The notes: generated by a model from the sequence alone, not told the origin. A DNA stretch of 45,934 nucleotides from Bartonella fuyuanensis (GCF_014197255.1 NZ_JACIFE010000013.1:1-45934), one strand, 5' to 3'. Shown: positions 16,600 through 27,116, counted from the stretch's first letter. A program made the numbers and translations.

Positions 16600-18950
16600 T
16601 GATTTTTTCTCCTTTGATAAAATATGGGCAGCCATTTGTCAGGGTCTGCTCCATATTCGTTGATAATTTCATTCATGAGTTCAATATTTTTTGTTGTGCC
16701 ACTTAAAACGGCGATCTCATCGTTCATGCCACGTAAGTTAAGTTCTGCAACGACGGAACTTTGGCCTTGCTTGACGAGAAAACGACGGGATTCTCTGCTT
16801 AATTCTGACTGTATTAATTCAAATTCACGCTCAGTGAGTTTGAAAGCTTCAACATAATCATTGTAATTTGCTTTTTGATTTGGAAAAAATATTTGGGTGG
16901 GGCATTGCTCAATAATTGTGTGCGCGATTGTTGAATTCAAAGCGTCTTTGGGGCTTTGTGTTGCAAAGAGCATCATGCCATTTTGTTTCCGGATTGTTTT
17001 TAGCCGATCTTGTGCAAAAGCTTTGAATGAATCATCTTCCAAGGCTTTCCAGAACTCATCAACAACAATAATAATACGGCGTCCATCAATCAGATCAAGA
17101 ATGCGGTGAAAGAGATACATCATCAAGGGACGTCGAATTTCTTCATTGTCTAAGAAATCGGTCATGTCGTAACCAATAAATTGTGCATTTAAATTGAGAT
17201 CATCTTGATCATTATCAAAAACCCAACCTAAATCATTGCCTCTAATCCAGCGTTGCAGCCGTATGGCAATACCTTCTTTTGAGGTGTTATCAAAAAACAG
17301 TTGAAGGGCACCAAGAGAGCGTTGTGTCGGGGGTAGGTTTTCTAAGGAATCGATGGCTTTTATGATGTCTTGTCGCTCTTCTTCGGTCACTATTTGCCCT
17401 TCAGTGGTTACAAGCTTTAAGATCCAATTCCGAAGAAAAATTTTGTTTTTTTCCGTGTACTCCATGCCCTTTAAGGGAGCAATACCCATGGGCTGACCAT
17501 TTTTTAAAGGTTTATATTTTCCACCTCCAGCACGTACAAAAATCTCTGCACCCTGATCTTTGTCAAAAAAGACCATGGTCGGATTGTGTTTTTGTAATTG
17601 TGCAAGCAGAAAATTAACTATCACTGTTTTACCAGAGCCTGAAGGACCACAAACAAAAGTGTTCCCAAGATCACCATAATGAAAATTGAAATAGTAAGGT
17701 GAACCAGCCTGTGTTTTCAGCAGGGCTACAGCAGCTCCCCAAACATTATCGTTCAGTTTGCCAACAGGGAAAGAATGGAAAGGTGATAAAGCTGCAAAGT
17801 TTCTACTGGTAATGGCGCCTGAACGCGCACGATAGCTAAAATTTCCAGGAAGTTGAGCCCACCATGCTGCTTCTAATCCTAAATCTTCTCTCGCAATTAC
17901 TGCACCCCCATTGGTTAAATGGGAACGAGCCTTTGATAAGTTTTCTGTCAATATTTTGGGATGATCAGCAAAAACGGCTAAAGAAATGTGATGCTCGCCC
18001 AAGACAAAACGGTTTGATTCTAAATCATCGAGTGCTTCATCGAGGGCGTTAATTTGCGAGCTAGCACGGTCGGCCGCATTAATCATTTGATTTTGCCTGC
18101 GACTCATAATCGCGCCGGCAGCTGCTTTACTTTTAAAAACAAAGGATTGTGTTAAGATGAATTCAAACGGTACCGTAAGCAAACCATCAGTCATACCAGG
18201 GCGCGTTTTAGAAGGATATTCTTTCCAGCCAAATATGCCAACAAAGCGTTCATTGCTTTCATGGCGAATTTCGATAATTTCTTTCCCAAAAATAACACGA
18301 TCTGAGTAAATCGTTGAGGCAATAGTTCCAAATGTGAGAGGAATCCGCTCACGTCTTCCTCCCACTAACTGGTGAAGAAATTCACTTTGTTCGGAAAATA
18401 AAATACCTTCATGTTCATAAATTGATAGCAGACGCACTCCATACTCTTCCAAACCTTGCATAAGATCTTGGCTTAATTCTTCGATTTTACGAATAGCTTC
18501 CTCATCGGGTTCAGATTGTGTTTTTTTCGCTTTTGTTAAGCGCTGAAAAAATGAAGCTAGTTGTTCTGTTCTATCCGCTGCGGGATTCCAAAGCAATGAA
18601 ATAAACAGATCATTTCTATACAGTTCTTGAGAAACCATTTTCTTTTTATATTTTTCATCTAATTTTGTCGCAAAAGATGAAAGAAAATGACCTTCTGGAT
18701 AAATCGTTTCACGACGGCGGATGATATGAGAATATAAAGCAACACGTTCATCTGCGATATTTTTCAAAAGAGTGTTTAATTGGTTGTGTAAAGAATTTAA
18801 TTGATCAATATCTGCAGTGTCAAAATTTACACCTTCCACAGCCATCACCAGCATTAAACAGCGCGAATTTAAAGCGATAACATGTTGGTTGATGTAGCGT
18901 ATATAGGGAATATATTCTTCAGGCAAAGTTTCCCGTTTCATCATTGACAT
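16596..18950 (-). CDS. virB4: Type IV secretion ATPase VirB4
   Basis: A 784-residue ATPase of the inner membrane that energises pilus assembly and transfer. Walker A GPSGSGKT lies near 435-442 and Walker B is IIIVVDEFWK. The CagE/TrbE/VirB N-terminal domain fills the first half. The frame is open further upstream, but starting there would overlap virB3 by 131 bp. The best starts are ATG at 18950 or GTG at 18959. The GTG has better spacing from the GAAGGA element, and ATG gives the usual family length. Confidence 0.95.
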   Translation of the reverse strand: MSMMKRETLPEEYIPYIRYINQHVIALNSRCLMLVMAVEGVNFDTADIDQLNSLHNQLNTLLKNIADERVALYSHIIRRRETIYPEGHFLSSFATKLDEKYKKKMVSQELYRNDLFISLLWNPAADRTEQLASFFQRLTKAKKTQSEPDEEAIRKIEELSQDLMQGLEEYGVRLLSIYEHEGILFSEQSEFLHQLVGGRRERIPLTFGTIASTIYSDRVIFGKEIIEIRHESNERFVGIFGWKEYPSKTRPGMTDGLLTVPFEFILTQSFVFKSKAAAGAIMSRRQNQMINAADRASSQINALDEALDDLESNRFVLGEHHISLAVFADHPKILTENLSKARSHLTNGGAVIAREDLGLEAAWWAQLPGNFSYRARSGAITSRNFAALSPFHSFPVGKLNDNVWGAAVALLKTQAGSPYYFNFHYGDLGNTFVCGPSGSGKTVIVNFLLAQLQKHNPTMVFFDKDQGAEIFVRAGGGKYKPLKNGQPMGIAPLKGMEYTEKNKIFLRNWILKLVTTEGQIVTEEERQDIIKAIDSLENLPPTQRSLGALQLFFDNTSKEGIAIRLQRWIRGNDLGWVFDNDQDDLNLNAQFIGYDMTDFLDNEEIRRPLMMYLFHRILDLIDGRRIIIVVDEFWKALEDDSFKAFAQDRLKTIRKQNGMMLFATQSPKDALNSTIAHTIIEQCPTQIFFPNQKANYNDYVEAFKLTEREFELIQSELSRESRRFLVKQGQSSVVAELNLRGMNDEIAVLSGTTKNIELMNEIINEYGADPDKWLPIFYQRRKNQ

Positions 18951-18972
18951 CTGTTTCACCGACTTAGTTCCT

Positions 18973-19281
18973 TCAGAGTAGTTCCTTATAAGTGCGGATA
19001 AGACGTAAGGGAGAGGTAGAACCTCCTCCCCATCGGGTGAGGTTTTTTTGTTTTCCTCTGGTATTGAGCCAAGCAAATAATACGCGAAATTGGTTGTGGT
19101 CATGTTTTGTCACTTCACGCAAAATAAAGTGCATCCCAATTCCAAGACCAATCATGGTAAAACCACTGGTTAAAATAAAGAGAATAGATGTCGCCATGAC
19201 ATTGAGTGCCATTGCTTCCATGGTGACACCAGCAAACATGGTAGGACGTGTACAGGCAAGAAAAAGAGTGTCTTCGTTCAT
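18973..19281 (-). CDS. virB3: Type IV secretion protein VirB3
   Basis: A 102-residue inner-membrane protein. The N-terminal LFLACTRPTMFAGV is the typical VirB3 signature. A long hydrophobic stretch follows (about 25-55: LNVMATSILFILTSGFTMIG). The C-terminal half is basic. It starts 1 bp after virB2 ends and lies 22 bp before the virB4 ATG. VirB3 works with VirB4 during pilus assembly. Confidence 0.92.
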   Translation of the reverse strand: MNEDTLFLACTRPTMFAGVTMEAMALNVMATSILFILTSGFTMIGLGIGMHFILREVTKHDHNQFRVLFAWLNTRGKQKNLTRWGGGSTSPLRLIRTYKELL

Positions 19282-19602
19282 TTATGTTGTGCTCGCTAAT
19301 TTAGAGACAAGAGCAGGGGCACCAAAAACAATAGCAATACCAAGAACACAATACGCTGCTTTACGTAAATCAATAAAGCCGTACATCCAGCCAATACCTA
19401 CAGCAGCAACACATATAATTGCAATGAGCTTTGCTGTTGGACCTGTCATCATTGTAACAATGTTGCCTAAAACACCATCAAGATTTCCTAGACTACCACC
19501 ACTAGAAGCAGAAGCAGCATAAGAAGGATCTGATACAAGAAACGCTGTAAAAAGCAGCATGATAACGATAAAAATGATGTTTTCGGATCTATTATTTGTC
19601 AT
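19282..19602 (-). CDS. virB2: Pilin VirB2
   Basis: The 106-residue major pilus subunit. The ATG at 19602 follows AAAGAGAGGTAAA; an upstream in-frame ATG at 19650 lacks such a site. A signal peptide ends near DPSYAASA. Two hydrophobic helices follow (LGNIVTMMTGPTAKLIAIIC and AAVGIGWMYG, then KAAYCVLGIAIVFGAPAL), the usual TrbC/VirB2 pattern. It is the first gene of the virB operon. Confidence 0.93.
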   Translation of the reverse strand: MTNNRSENIIFIVIMLLFTAFLVSDPSYAASASSGGSLGNLDGVLGNIVTMMTGPTAKLIAIICVAAVGIGWMYGFIDLRKAAYCVLGIAIVFGAPALVSKLASTT

Positions 19603-19991
19603 TTTACCTCTCTTTAACAAACAATATTTGTTTATATGTCGACATTCCATTGTCTCTAAAAACTGAAGAATTTTGTCATTTACAGACCAAATTCTCCTTA
19701 TTTGTTTATAAAGTCTTGATAAATGGGGACGCCCACTTTCAAATGCTTTTTTAAAGAGACAGAAGTCTTTTCAAATTGAGATTGTATTATATGAAAATGG
19801 CAATTTTAAGTTGTGCATATTGGTAAAAATAATAATGTTAAAACAATGCAAGAAATGATATTATTCTTTACAAAATGTAGTTAATGTGCAACACATGTAT
19901 TTTGGTTTTTTCTTTAAAAACAAAGGGTTTGCTGATAAGGAATGTGAAATTATAGGAAAACAATGATTTATTTGAGTGAGCGTGTTAAGAA
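19603..19991. promoter_or_regulatory. Divergent promoter region of virB2 and the SNase-like gene
   Basis: This 389-bp AT-rich spacer must carry the virB promoter; in Bartonella it is activated by the BatR response regulator. I cannot place a convincing -35/-10 pair. An inverted repeat AACAAA-CAATA-TTTGTT at 19616-19632 lies just before the virB2 ribosome binding site and is a possible operator. Confidence 0.45.
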
Positions 19992-20717
19992 ATGCGATTT
20001 AAATTGATTGTTATTATTTACATTATGGGTTCCATAGTGTGGGGATTAAGCCAATACAAAGATAAAATAGATTTAAGCGTTCTTAACATATTTAAGATGC
20101 AAGATGTCCAAGATATTGTTGATCACTATCGAGAAGAAGAAAAGTTCGTTAAATCTATCACAAAACAGAAATTAGAAAAAAATAAACCAGCTCCCAATTG
20201 GCAGCAGAGTGTTTCATTAAATGATGTTGCAAAAAATGCTGTGGTTTTTCATGGTAGAGCATCTGTTACGAGTGGGGTTACATTTAAATTGCTCACGCCT
20301 GTTGCACAATCTTGGCGATCACATATCACTCGGGATATTCATCTTTATGGTGTGGACACATGTGCACCACGTCAAAAAGCAAGATTAAATAATCAAGAAT
20401 GGCCTTGTGGTGCAGTTTCAACAGCTTGGCTGGTCACCAAAACACTTGGTCAGGATTTATCCTGTAAGCAGGTTTTTATGCACAATGGTATTTATTATGC
20501 GCAGTGTTTTGTACAAGAAATTGATTTGGCAGAGGCTGGTCTTACAGAAGGGATGTTGTTGCTCTCAAAAGAGGGTGAAAATTCTATTCCAACCCAGTAT
20601 CATCATGCGGAAGAAAAAGCACGTGATAAAAGGATAGGGCTTTGGTCAAGTGATTTCATTGAACCTTTAAAATGGCGGCGCAATAATGGATCCTACAACC
20701 CATTTTCTCACCCGTAA
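19992..20717 (+). CDS. Membrane-anchored SNase-like protein
   Basis: A 241-residue protein divergent from virB2. Residues 5-20 are a hydrophobic anchor or signal (LIVIIYIMGSIVWGL). The region from about 80 resembles the staphylococcal-nuclease/OB fold: IHLYGVDTCAPRQKARLN, the later DLAEAGLTEGM, and AEEKARDKRIGLW near the end. In active SNases, Arg and Glu after the first strand and an Arg in DRYGR are catalytic. Here the DRYGR position reads HNGIYYAQC, so nuclease activity is doubtful. Four cysteines in the domain (CAPRQ, WPCG, LSCK, AQCF) suit a periplasmic disulphide-bonded protein. Its location beside virB is shared by other Bartonella but a role in secretion is unproven. Confidence 0.7.
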   Translation: MRFKLIVIIYIMGSIVWGLSQYKDKIDLSVLNIFKMQDVQDIVDHYREEEKFVKSITKQKLEKNKPAPNWQQSVSLNDVAKNAVVFHGRASVTSGVTFKLLTPVAQSWRSHITRDIHLYGVDTCAPRQKARLNNQEWPCGAVSTAWLVTKTLGQDLSCKQVFMHNGIYYAQCFVQEIDLAEAGLTEGMLLLSKEGENSIPTQYHHAEEKARDKRIGLWSSDFIEPLKWRRNNGSYNPFSHP

Positions 20718-21752
20718 TTGGTTTTAACAAGAATATTTATTTAAATCTTTATAGAGGCGATTTTATCAAGACAATCTGCAACAGATCATAGGTAAATTGG
20801 AATAAGCTGTGAAATTATTTTCATTTTTGAAGTAAATGAAGAATACAATCATTTTTAAGAAAGCTTTACTCTTAAAATAGCTTCTCTATTTTTACTTATG
20901 TATTTTATAAAAGAAGGGAAATGCCGTTGTTGGTAGGCAAAAGGTGTTTGAGTATTGGTGCTTGAAAGAGAAAGTGAGAAGATAAAAAATACTCAAGAAA
21001 TGGATCTCTAAAATAGGATTGGTCAAAGTAAAAATAAAGATTCTCACATAGGGTAATATTTGATATAACTGATAGAATATTTCACAAAGGCTTTTAAAAA
21101 TATAGAAAAATTTCTTTTAAATTAGAATTTTGTTCAGTATTAAAGCAAGGCTGGTCACTTCTTAAAAAGTGATCAGTCTATAGCATTTGTTGAAAATTTT
21201 TCATTTAAAATTATTTGCGTCTAAATTCAGTCTTCTAAATAATAGATTGATCTTAAATAGATCTCTTACCAAAGAAATCCTCATAAAAACGATGCATCGT
21301 TGATTGTTTTCTTATTGCAAGTTATTTTCATTTAAGCATTAAATGGGGTAAAATAATGACCAAAATCTAAATAGATAAAACAGGACGCGTATTTTTTTGT
21401 TATGGCTTTATAAACCATTGATTGTGGTTTTAACTATTCTAATGTTCATCGGCTATCCTAGGGATAAAAAAATACCTGTTGCAATCTCTATATTTGAAAT
21501 CAATTGAACAAAAATGTTCATGCGGGTGCTGAATTCTTCATTTTTATTCAGCTTTGGCTTTTTTCTCCTCATTGTACTTTGTGATAAACTTATCCAGTGG
21601 TTGTCGTGAGCTCTTCTTGTGTTGTTTTATGCATTGGGCTTACTTTGAAAATAAGCAAGAGATGACAAAAATTGTTTTCGCATACAGTATGAAAATTCAA
21701 AATCCATTCTTGGGAGGATGATCTTCACATAAGATATTTAAAGAGGGATAAA
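20718..21752. other. Non-coding stretch
   Basis: About 1.0 kb of AT-rich sequence without a credible frame. A hairpin with arms near 21152-21171 (GTCACTT...AAGTGATC) could end the SNase-like transcript, but it lies 430 bp downstream. Otherwise nothing is recognisable. Confidence 0.4.
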
Positions 21753-22033
21753 ATGAAAAAATTATTTTATTATGCATGGTTTTATTATTCGTCATGGGGG
21801 ATGAAAAAAACTATAGTGCAAAAAAATTTAAGAAAGATGCAAAATTAAGAAAAGAATGGGGAAAGAAGTGTTTTCTTTTAGAACAAGCTGTTAAGTAATC
21901 TAAAAATTGTCATAAGAGCGTAAAAGCAGATAATGAAATATTTTTTCACAAAAACCTGTTTCTAGAGATTGAAGATACGGCTTTTAAGAAATACACACCT
22001 CAATATGGTAAAGTAGAGGCTATCAATTTCTAA
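21753..22033 (+). pseudogene. Decayed small secreted-protein gene
   Basis: ATG at 21753 follows AAGAGGG and begins MKKLFYY, like a signal peptide. A shift of frame near 21776 is needed to continue into MVLLFVMGDEKNYSAKKFKK and DAKLRKEWGKKCFLLEQAVK. Then an in-frame TAA at 21896 interrupts, and the frame runs on through KADNEIFFHKNLFLEIEDTA to a stop at 22031. One frameshift and one stop thus break a frame of about 93 codons. The product family is not recognised. Confidence 0.45.
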
Positions 22034-23479
22034 ATAAAGAAGTTATCGTTCAGCGGGTAATTGCTTTTTGAATTTTTATAGCGGCAATTTTCATCATTTT
22101 TCATTTTTTAGATGGGCTTTCAAAATTGTAAAGGCAATCATATTGTTTGTTTTATTTTTGTTGGATTAAGGATTCTGATCACGAGAGAGTTGGATTGCGT
22201 TGTCTTAGGGTGGTGTTGGTGGATCATTGAAATTTAAAGGAAAAAAACGTGCCTTTAAGAATTTATAACAGATACTAAGTTTTTATAGCAGGTTTTATGA
22301 AATGCATATTGTCTAAAATCAATGGAGTGTCTACAGCAAAGGGGGAGCTCTTTAAAATACAGATAAATGTTTATCCTGTCCTGTAAAACACGATCATTTG
22401 CAGGGTGCAGATGTAAGGCGCAAAAACTTTATGCAGAGGGTATTTTGATGAGAGAATGTGGTGGATATTCGAGGGAGGGCTTGTTTGTATAATTTTGTGA
22501 AAGAAACTATGTGAAATAGGAAGCCAAGAAGGAGCTGTTTTTGAGAAGAAGGATTGTTTATCAATCAGTTGAAGAGGGATTTGCATCCTTTGAGGTGTGG
22601 AAAGGAAGCTAAAACAAATTATGCATCCTATATCCTGTGCTTTTAAACGTTTTTATTTTGGTCAGAGATTAAGTTTAAAAGTGCTTTCTGTTTAACAGAA
22701 AATAAATTGGAAAGATGCTCCAACTTTTATCCAACACTTTTATCAAAAAATGACAATGACATAATTGGCTTTGTATTTTCTTATCCTTATAGAACGACCT
22801 CCTTTTACAGGATATCTATTCTATTTGTGAAGAACAAACGGAAAGATATGAACAATTCTTGGTTTGAGAATATAAAAAATCTATGCGATACAACAACAAA
22901 GTTGTGTTTTTATTCTTAAAAGCATTCGAAATTTTGAAATAAATACACTTACTTATTTCATAATAATTCTTTATTATCTGCAATTTATTGTAGTTTCTTA
23001 ATGTGAATTTCCTGTCACATTCTATGAGCAAAATGAAACTTAAAGTATTTCTCATCGGTTTCATTCTAGTTTACATGATTGGTTAGCACGAAAACCATCA
23101 TTAACCACTGGTCTCTTTTAGAGACTCGATAAACTAAGCTTTCCTTAAAATTGTACATAAAAACATCCCGTGCGTAAAGTTTTCCATGAACCAAACATCA
23201 TCATAAATGATACTACAGCATAATTAAGATAAGTTAGAAAGAAAGATAAACTTTTAAAATAAAAAATTTATCGATTTGAAACTTATGAAATTTAAAGATT
23301 AAAATCGCAAGAAATTTGAAAAATAGCATTTTCCCTTGGTATATTGATTGTTATTGTCTAAGATATTTTGCACTTATTCATTTACGACCTTTTTCATCAT
23401 GGATTTTAACGGATTAGAAAGAAACAAGCAGTAAACTTTTGAATGATAACAAAAGCTATAAAGTTAACTTTGAAAAATA
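22034..23479. other. Non-coding stretch
   Basis: About 1.4 kb with short frames on both strands (for example 22707-22919 plus) that lack good starts and recognisable products. A small GTCTC-TTTTA-GAGAC hairpin lies at 23111-23125. No RNA gene seen. Confidence 0.4.
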
Positions 23480-23641
23480 ATGCCTAGATCAGATCTTCAG
23501 ATATTCGATTCTCCCTCTCAACAACGGAAACAACATATATTCCATGATATTCTGGAATATATCTTTGTGATTATAATTACTTTAAGTGCTATTTTTACTG
23601 CTCTTCTTTCTTTTTCAGATAAATTTAGTGTCTATTTTTAA
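23480..23641 (+). CDS. Possible 53-residue membrane protein
   Basis: An open frame starting MPRSDLQIFDSPSQQRKQ with one clear membrane helix (about 28-46: YIFVIIITLSAIFTALLSF). It converges on ribF and overlaps its last codons by 17 bp. The ribosome binding site is weak. The polar-then-hydrophobic pattern is what supports it; function unknown. Confidence 0.35.
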   Translation: MPRSDLQIFDSPSQQRKQHIFHDILEYIFVIIITLSAIFTALLSFSDKFSVYF

Positions 23642-24626
23642 AAGTAAGCAACTTATCCAATTTTGATAATGGCTGAACAGTCTTTAAAATTTCTTTTGCT
23701 TTTTTTTCATCACGTTGCATTTGTGCAACTAAAGGTTCAAGCCCTTCAAATTTTTCTTGTCCCCGCAAAAACTGGAAAAAAGAAACAGTACAGCTTTCCC
23801 CATAAAGGTCATCGTTAAAGTCAAACAAATAAGTTTCTAAAAGTGGTGCTCCATCTTTAACAACGGTTGGACGACAACCAAAGCTTGCAACACCATCATA
23901 CAAAACGCCGTTTGCACGACGCAAACGTACTGCATAAACACCATGTGCCAAACGAACTTGAGGAGCTAACATCTGATTAGCAGTAGGAAATCCCAAAAGA
24001 CGTCCAAGTTTGTCGCCTTGAATAATCTTGGAGTGTACCCGATAGCGATACCCTAACAAATGGGCTGCTTTTTCTACTTTTCCTTGTGTGAGAAGATTCC
24101 GAATAAAACTCGAAGAAATGATTAACTGTTGTGAATCTTGAGGATAAGAAACGCAAGGAACGAGCACAACCTTAAATCCATATTTTTCTCCCTTTTGACA
24201 AAGAAGATGTGAATTGCCACTTTTCTGATGACCAAATTGAAAATTCTCTCCTGTTACCACAACTGAAACATCAAAAGCCTGTTTTAAAATCGACTTGATA
24301 AATTCATCTGCTGAAAGAGTAGCAAAAAGTGCATCAAACGGCTGTTCAAGCACACCATTAAAGCCAAGGGTTTTAAAAATTTCAGCTTTTTCAGCGGCCT
24401 CTGTCAGACGATAGATAGGAGCTGAACGTTGAAAAAAATTTCTTGGATGGGGTTCAAAGGTTAAAACAATTGCTGGTTTCTTTTTTCTCTGTGCGAAATC
24501 AAGCGCTTTTTGCAACACCACTTGATGTCCGCAATGAACACCATCAAAATTTCCAAGAGCCAATACAGCTTCTCGCCAAGCCGTGGGAAACCTATGAATT
24601 TCCTGAAGACGCAAAAAATTAGCCAT
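23625..24626 (-). CDS. ribF: Bifunctional riboflavin kinase/FAD synthetase RibF
   Basis: A 333-residue enzyme that phosphorylates riboflavin to FMN and adenylylates FMN to FAD. The N-terminal nucleotidyltransferase has the LGNFDGVHCGHQ motif and the later FIRNLLTQGKV (ISSS-R signature). The C-terminal kinase domain shows KLGRLLGFPTAN and GVYAVRLRR. The ATG at 24626 overlaps the stop of the HAD gene (TAATG), so it is preferred over an ATG five codons upstream. Housekeeping; cytoplasmic. Confidence 0.94.
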   Translation of the reverse strand: MANFLRLQEIHRFPTAWREAVLALGNFDGVHCGHQVVLQKALDFAQRKKKPAIVLTFEPHPRNFFQRSAPIYRLTEAAEKAEIFKTLGFNGVLEQPFDALFATLSADEFIKSILKQAFDVSVVVTGENFQFGHQKSGNSHLLCQKGEKYGFKVVLVPCVSYPQDSQQLIISSSFIRNLLTQGKVEKAAHLLGYRYRVHSKIIQGDKLGRLLGFPTANQMLAPQVRLAHGVYAVRLRRANGVLYDGVASFGCRPTVVKDGAPLLETYLFDFNDDLYGESCTVSFFQFLRGQEKFEGLEPLVAQMQRDEKKAKEILKTVQPLSKLDKLLTFKNRH

Positions 24627-25471
24627 TACTGAAGTGCCCACATGATTGCTTGTGGTTTATAACCATAACGCTCTAGAAGAGAATGCAAAGCTTGCTTATC
24701 TACCACACCATTTTGCATATAATCATAACGATGAATCCCCCCCATAATATAAAGGGCATCAAGACCAAAATGGACTGCTCCTTTAACATCAGTCAAGAGA
24801 CCATCACCAATAGCTAAAATTTGACTTTTTTCCACTACTCCATGAATTTTTTGAAGTTTTTCAAAGGCACATTCATAAATAGGCGCGTGGGGTTTTCCAG
24901 CAATGCGTACCTCCCCCCCTAATTGTTGATAGAGATGTGCCAATGCGCCAGCGCACCAAAATTCCTTATTTCCATAATGGACAAGCATGTCAGGATTAGC
25001 ACAAATAAAAGGTAAATTCCGTGCCCGCATGCGGCGAAACATCTCTTCATAAGCAGAGGGGTCTTCTTCAAAATTTTCAAGAAAGCCGCTACAAACGATA
25101 ACAGAAGCTTCCCATTCTTCAACAAATTCACATTCTAACCCTTCAAATAGCACTAAATCACGCTGTGGACCAATAAAAAAAATTTTACGTGGTGCAACCC
25201 GAATAAGATCGCGCGTTACATCCCCTGAAGTGATAAGAGCATCATAATAATCACTATGCACCTGCATGCTTTGTAATTGGGCTGCGACACCTTCTCGTAG
25301 TCGAGGAGAATTGGTCAATAAAATGACACTTTTTCCCATTTGCCGTATTCTATACAACGCTTTTAACGCTGGTGCAAATGCATGGACGCCGTTATGCACA
25401 ACACCCCAAACATCGCAAAAAACAGCATCATAATGTGTTATAAAAGTCTCAATATGGGTAAGTTCATTCAT
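24626..25471 (-). CDS. HAD-IIA family phosphatase
   Basis: A 281-residue HAD-superfamily hydrolase of class IIA (TIGR01459-type). Motif I is DAVFCDVWGVVHNG with the nucleophile Asp and the Trp typical of this subgroup. Motif II is LLTNSPR, the motif III lysine is in AGKPHAPIYE, and motif IV is ILAIGDGLLTDVKGA. Substrate unknown, likely a sugar phosphate or nucleotide. It is translationally coupled to ribF (TAATG), an arrangement common in Rhizobiales. Confidence 0.9.
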   Translation of the reverse strand: MNELTHIETFITHYDAVFCDVWGVVHNGVHAFAPALKALYRIRQMGKSVILLTNSPRLREGVAAQLQSMQVHSDYYDALITSGDVTRDLIRVAPRKIFFIGPQRDLVLFEGLECEFVEEWEASVIVCSGFLENFEEDPSAYEEMFRRMRARNLPFICANPDMLVHYGNKEFWCAGALAHLYQQLGGEVRIAGKPHAPIYECAFEKLQKIHGVVEKSQILAIGDGLLTDVKGAVHFGLDALYIMGGIHRYDYMQNGVVDKQALHSLLERYGYKPQAIMWALQ

Positions 25472-26277
25472 GATGTACCTATCTCTATTTATCGTTTATC
25501 AGGCTGTCTTTTACTTCGAAACTACTTATCGAAAGATATGAGGTCTGTCATCTGCTTTCTCAAACTATATCCCAACTTTGTAGTGTTTATAGAGATCATA
25601 AGAAATAATAAAATAAATAAGTTATCATTAAGTTATGCAAAATTTAAAATGCTTTATATTAGAAACTTATCGTTCTCAAAAACTTATTTTTTTCATAAAA
25701 ATTTCAATTTTCGCAACAACTTGCACGCATGCAGTTTTTTAGCGAAAATACTCAAGTTCTTAATTTGGAAACTCAAAGAATCCTGCTCCCCTTAAAAAAA
25801 TTGCTTCCTTAAAGTATAAAAGTATTGATTTATAAATAAGTGATCGAGCTTTGAGAAATTTCTCTTTAAAATAAGTATATGCATGTGCAAAAATCTATAA
25901 CATTTTGATTTTATTTGACATGATGGGTGTTCATTCATGAAACTTGCTCCTCTCATCAAGAAACCCTAGCCGCTTAAAAGAAAACCATTTTTTTCAATCA
26001 CATAAAAAAATAAATCCTTTTGGTTATTGGTTCAGAATAACACCATAGCGGGTGGATGATTTGATCTTCAAAACCAAGTTTATCTTTGTGAAAAACAAAT
26101 TTGAGACCATGAATTGAGGAAGCAAGTCTTAAAAATTTGGAAGGTAAACAGCTGCTCATTAAAAAAATCTCTTTGTTTAAGAAAAACTATTTTATTACTA
26201 CTCTCCTCTAAAATTACTTTACTCATTGGAAAATGTTTTCATCATAGATGCTGCGGTTAAGAGGGAACTGAAAGTTC

Positions 26278-26396
26278 GAAACCCTAGCTAAAAATAAACC
26301 CATTTTGTAGGGATTTCGGAAGTTTTTTCTTTGTCCAGGTGCTTTTGGACACTAAAAGCAAAAAACTCACGAGAGTTGAGTATTTTCAGACTTCCG
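26278..26396. ncRNA. Candidate structured RNA
   Basis: Several stems fit one fold. GAAACCCTA (26278-26286) pairs with TAGGGATTTC (26308-26317) with one bulge. CGGAAGT (26317-26323) pairs with ACTTCCG (26390-26396) and encloses two hairpins: TGTCCA/TGGACA (26332-26337, 26346-26351) and AACTC/GAGTT (26364-26368, 26373-26377) with a 4-base loop. This is a three-way-junction layout in a gene-free region. Strand and family are unknown; decayed sequence could fold by chance. Confidence 0.3.
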
Positions 26397-27116
26397 GAAG
26401 ACTAATGGGAAGGTGCTCACGCTTGGTGAGAAAAAATGCAAGTTCAAAATTCTCATATTGGTATTTTGGTCGGAAATAAAATTTGCTTTAGGTGAAAAAT
26501 ATTAAAAGTGTTTCAAAAAACATTCGGGTATCATTAATATGAAGGCATCATTGAGGTGTTACTTTCCAACAAATCCAAGAGTGTGAAAAAGGCTTAAATT
26601 GTGTGAGCGCGATGCTTAAAGAAAATTTCCGATAGCTTGGAGGTTCCTATTGCCTTTTTATGTTGATAGCATCCCAAAAGAATATCTCTGTACTTTCATG
26701 CTGAAACTGCATCGAGCAAAGAGGAATCTTTGCTTTTAAAAAGGTTTATAATTCTTTCATTCAAGATTGTATGGGGTCGTTTTTCTCATAAAAATTTTTC
26801 TTTTGTTGTTATTTGTAAATTAATATTTTACCTCCAAAGCAGTCAAAAATTGAAGTGGTTTAGTGCTTTCTTTGTTGTTTCGGTTTTTATATGTTAGATG
26901 GAGGCAAGACTATTGCATAGAGCTCTTTGAGTAATCTTTGAAACCGATCGATAGCCTTATTAGGGAAATAATATGAATATTTAAAGGGGAAGTTGGTTGA
27001 TTTTATCATCTCTTTATAAATTCAGTTTTGTTATTTGTAAAAGTATTTCAAGCAATAGCTCTTAAAGAATGAAGGTAACGCATTACCTTAGGTTTTCTTG
27101 TTTTTTGAATAGGATC

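Noticed and set aside
18951-19103. Upstream extension of virB4 by 51 codons
   Set aside because: It would overlap virB3 by 131 bp and contains sequence unlike the VirB4 N-terminus. Starts at 18950 or 18959 fit the family and binding site better.
18992-19522. 176-codon plus-strand open frame
   Set aside because: Antisense to virB3 and virB2, which have clear family signatures.
26270-26290. tRNA-like GTTCGAAACCC
   Set aside because: It resembles a T-loop, but no matching acceptor stem, anticodon arm or D-arm could be placed around it on either strand.
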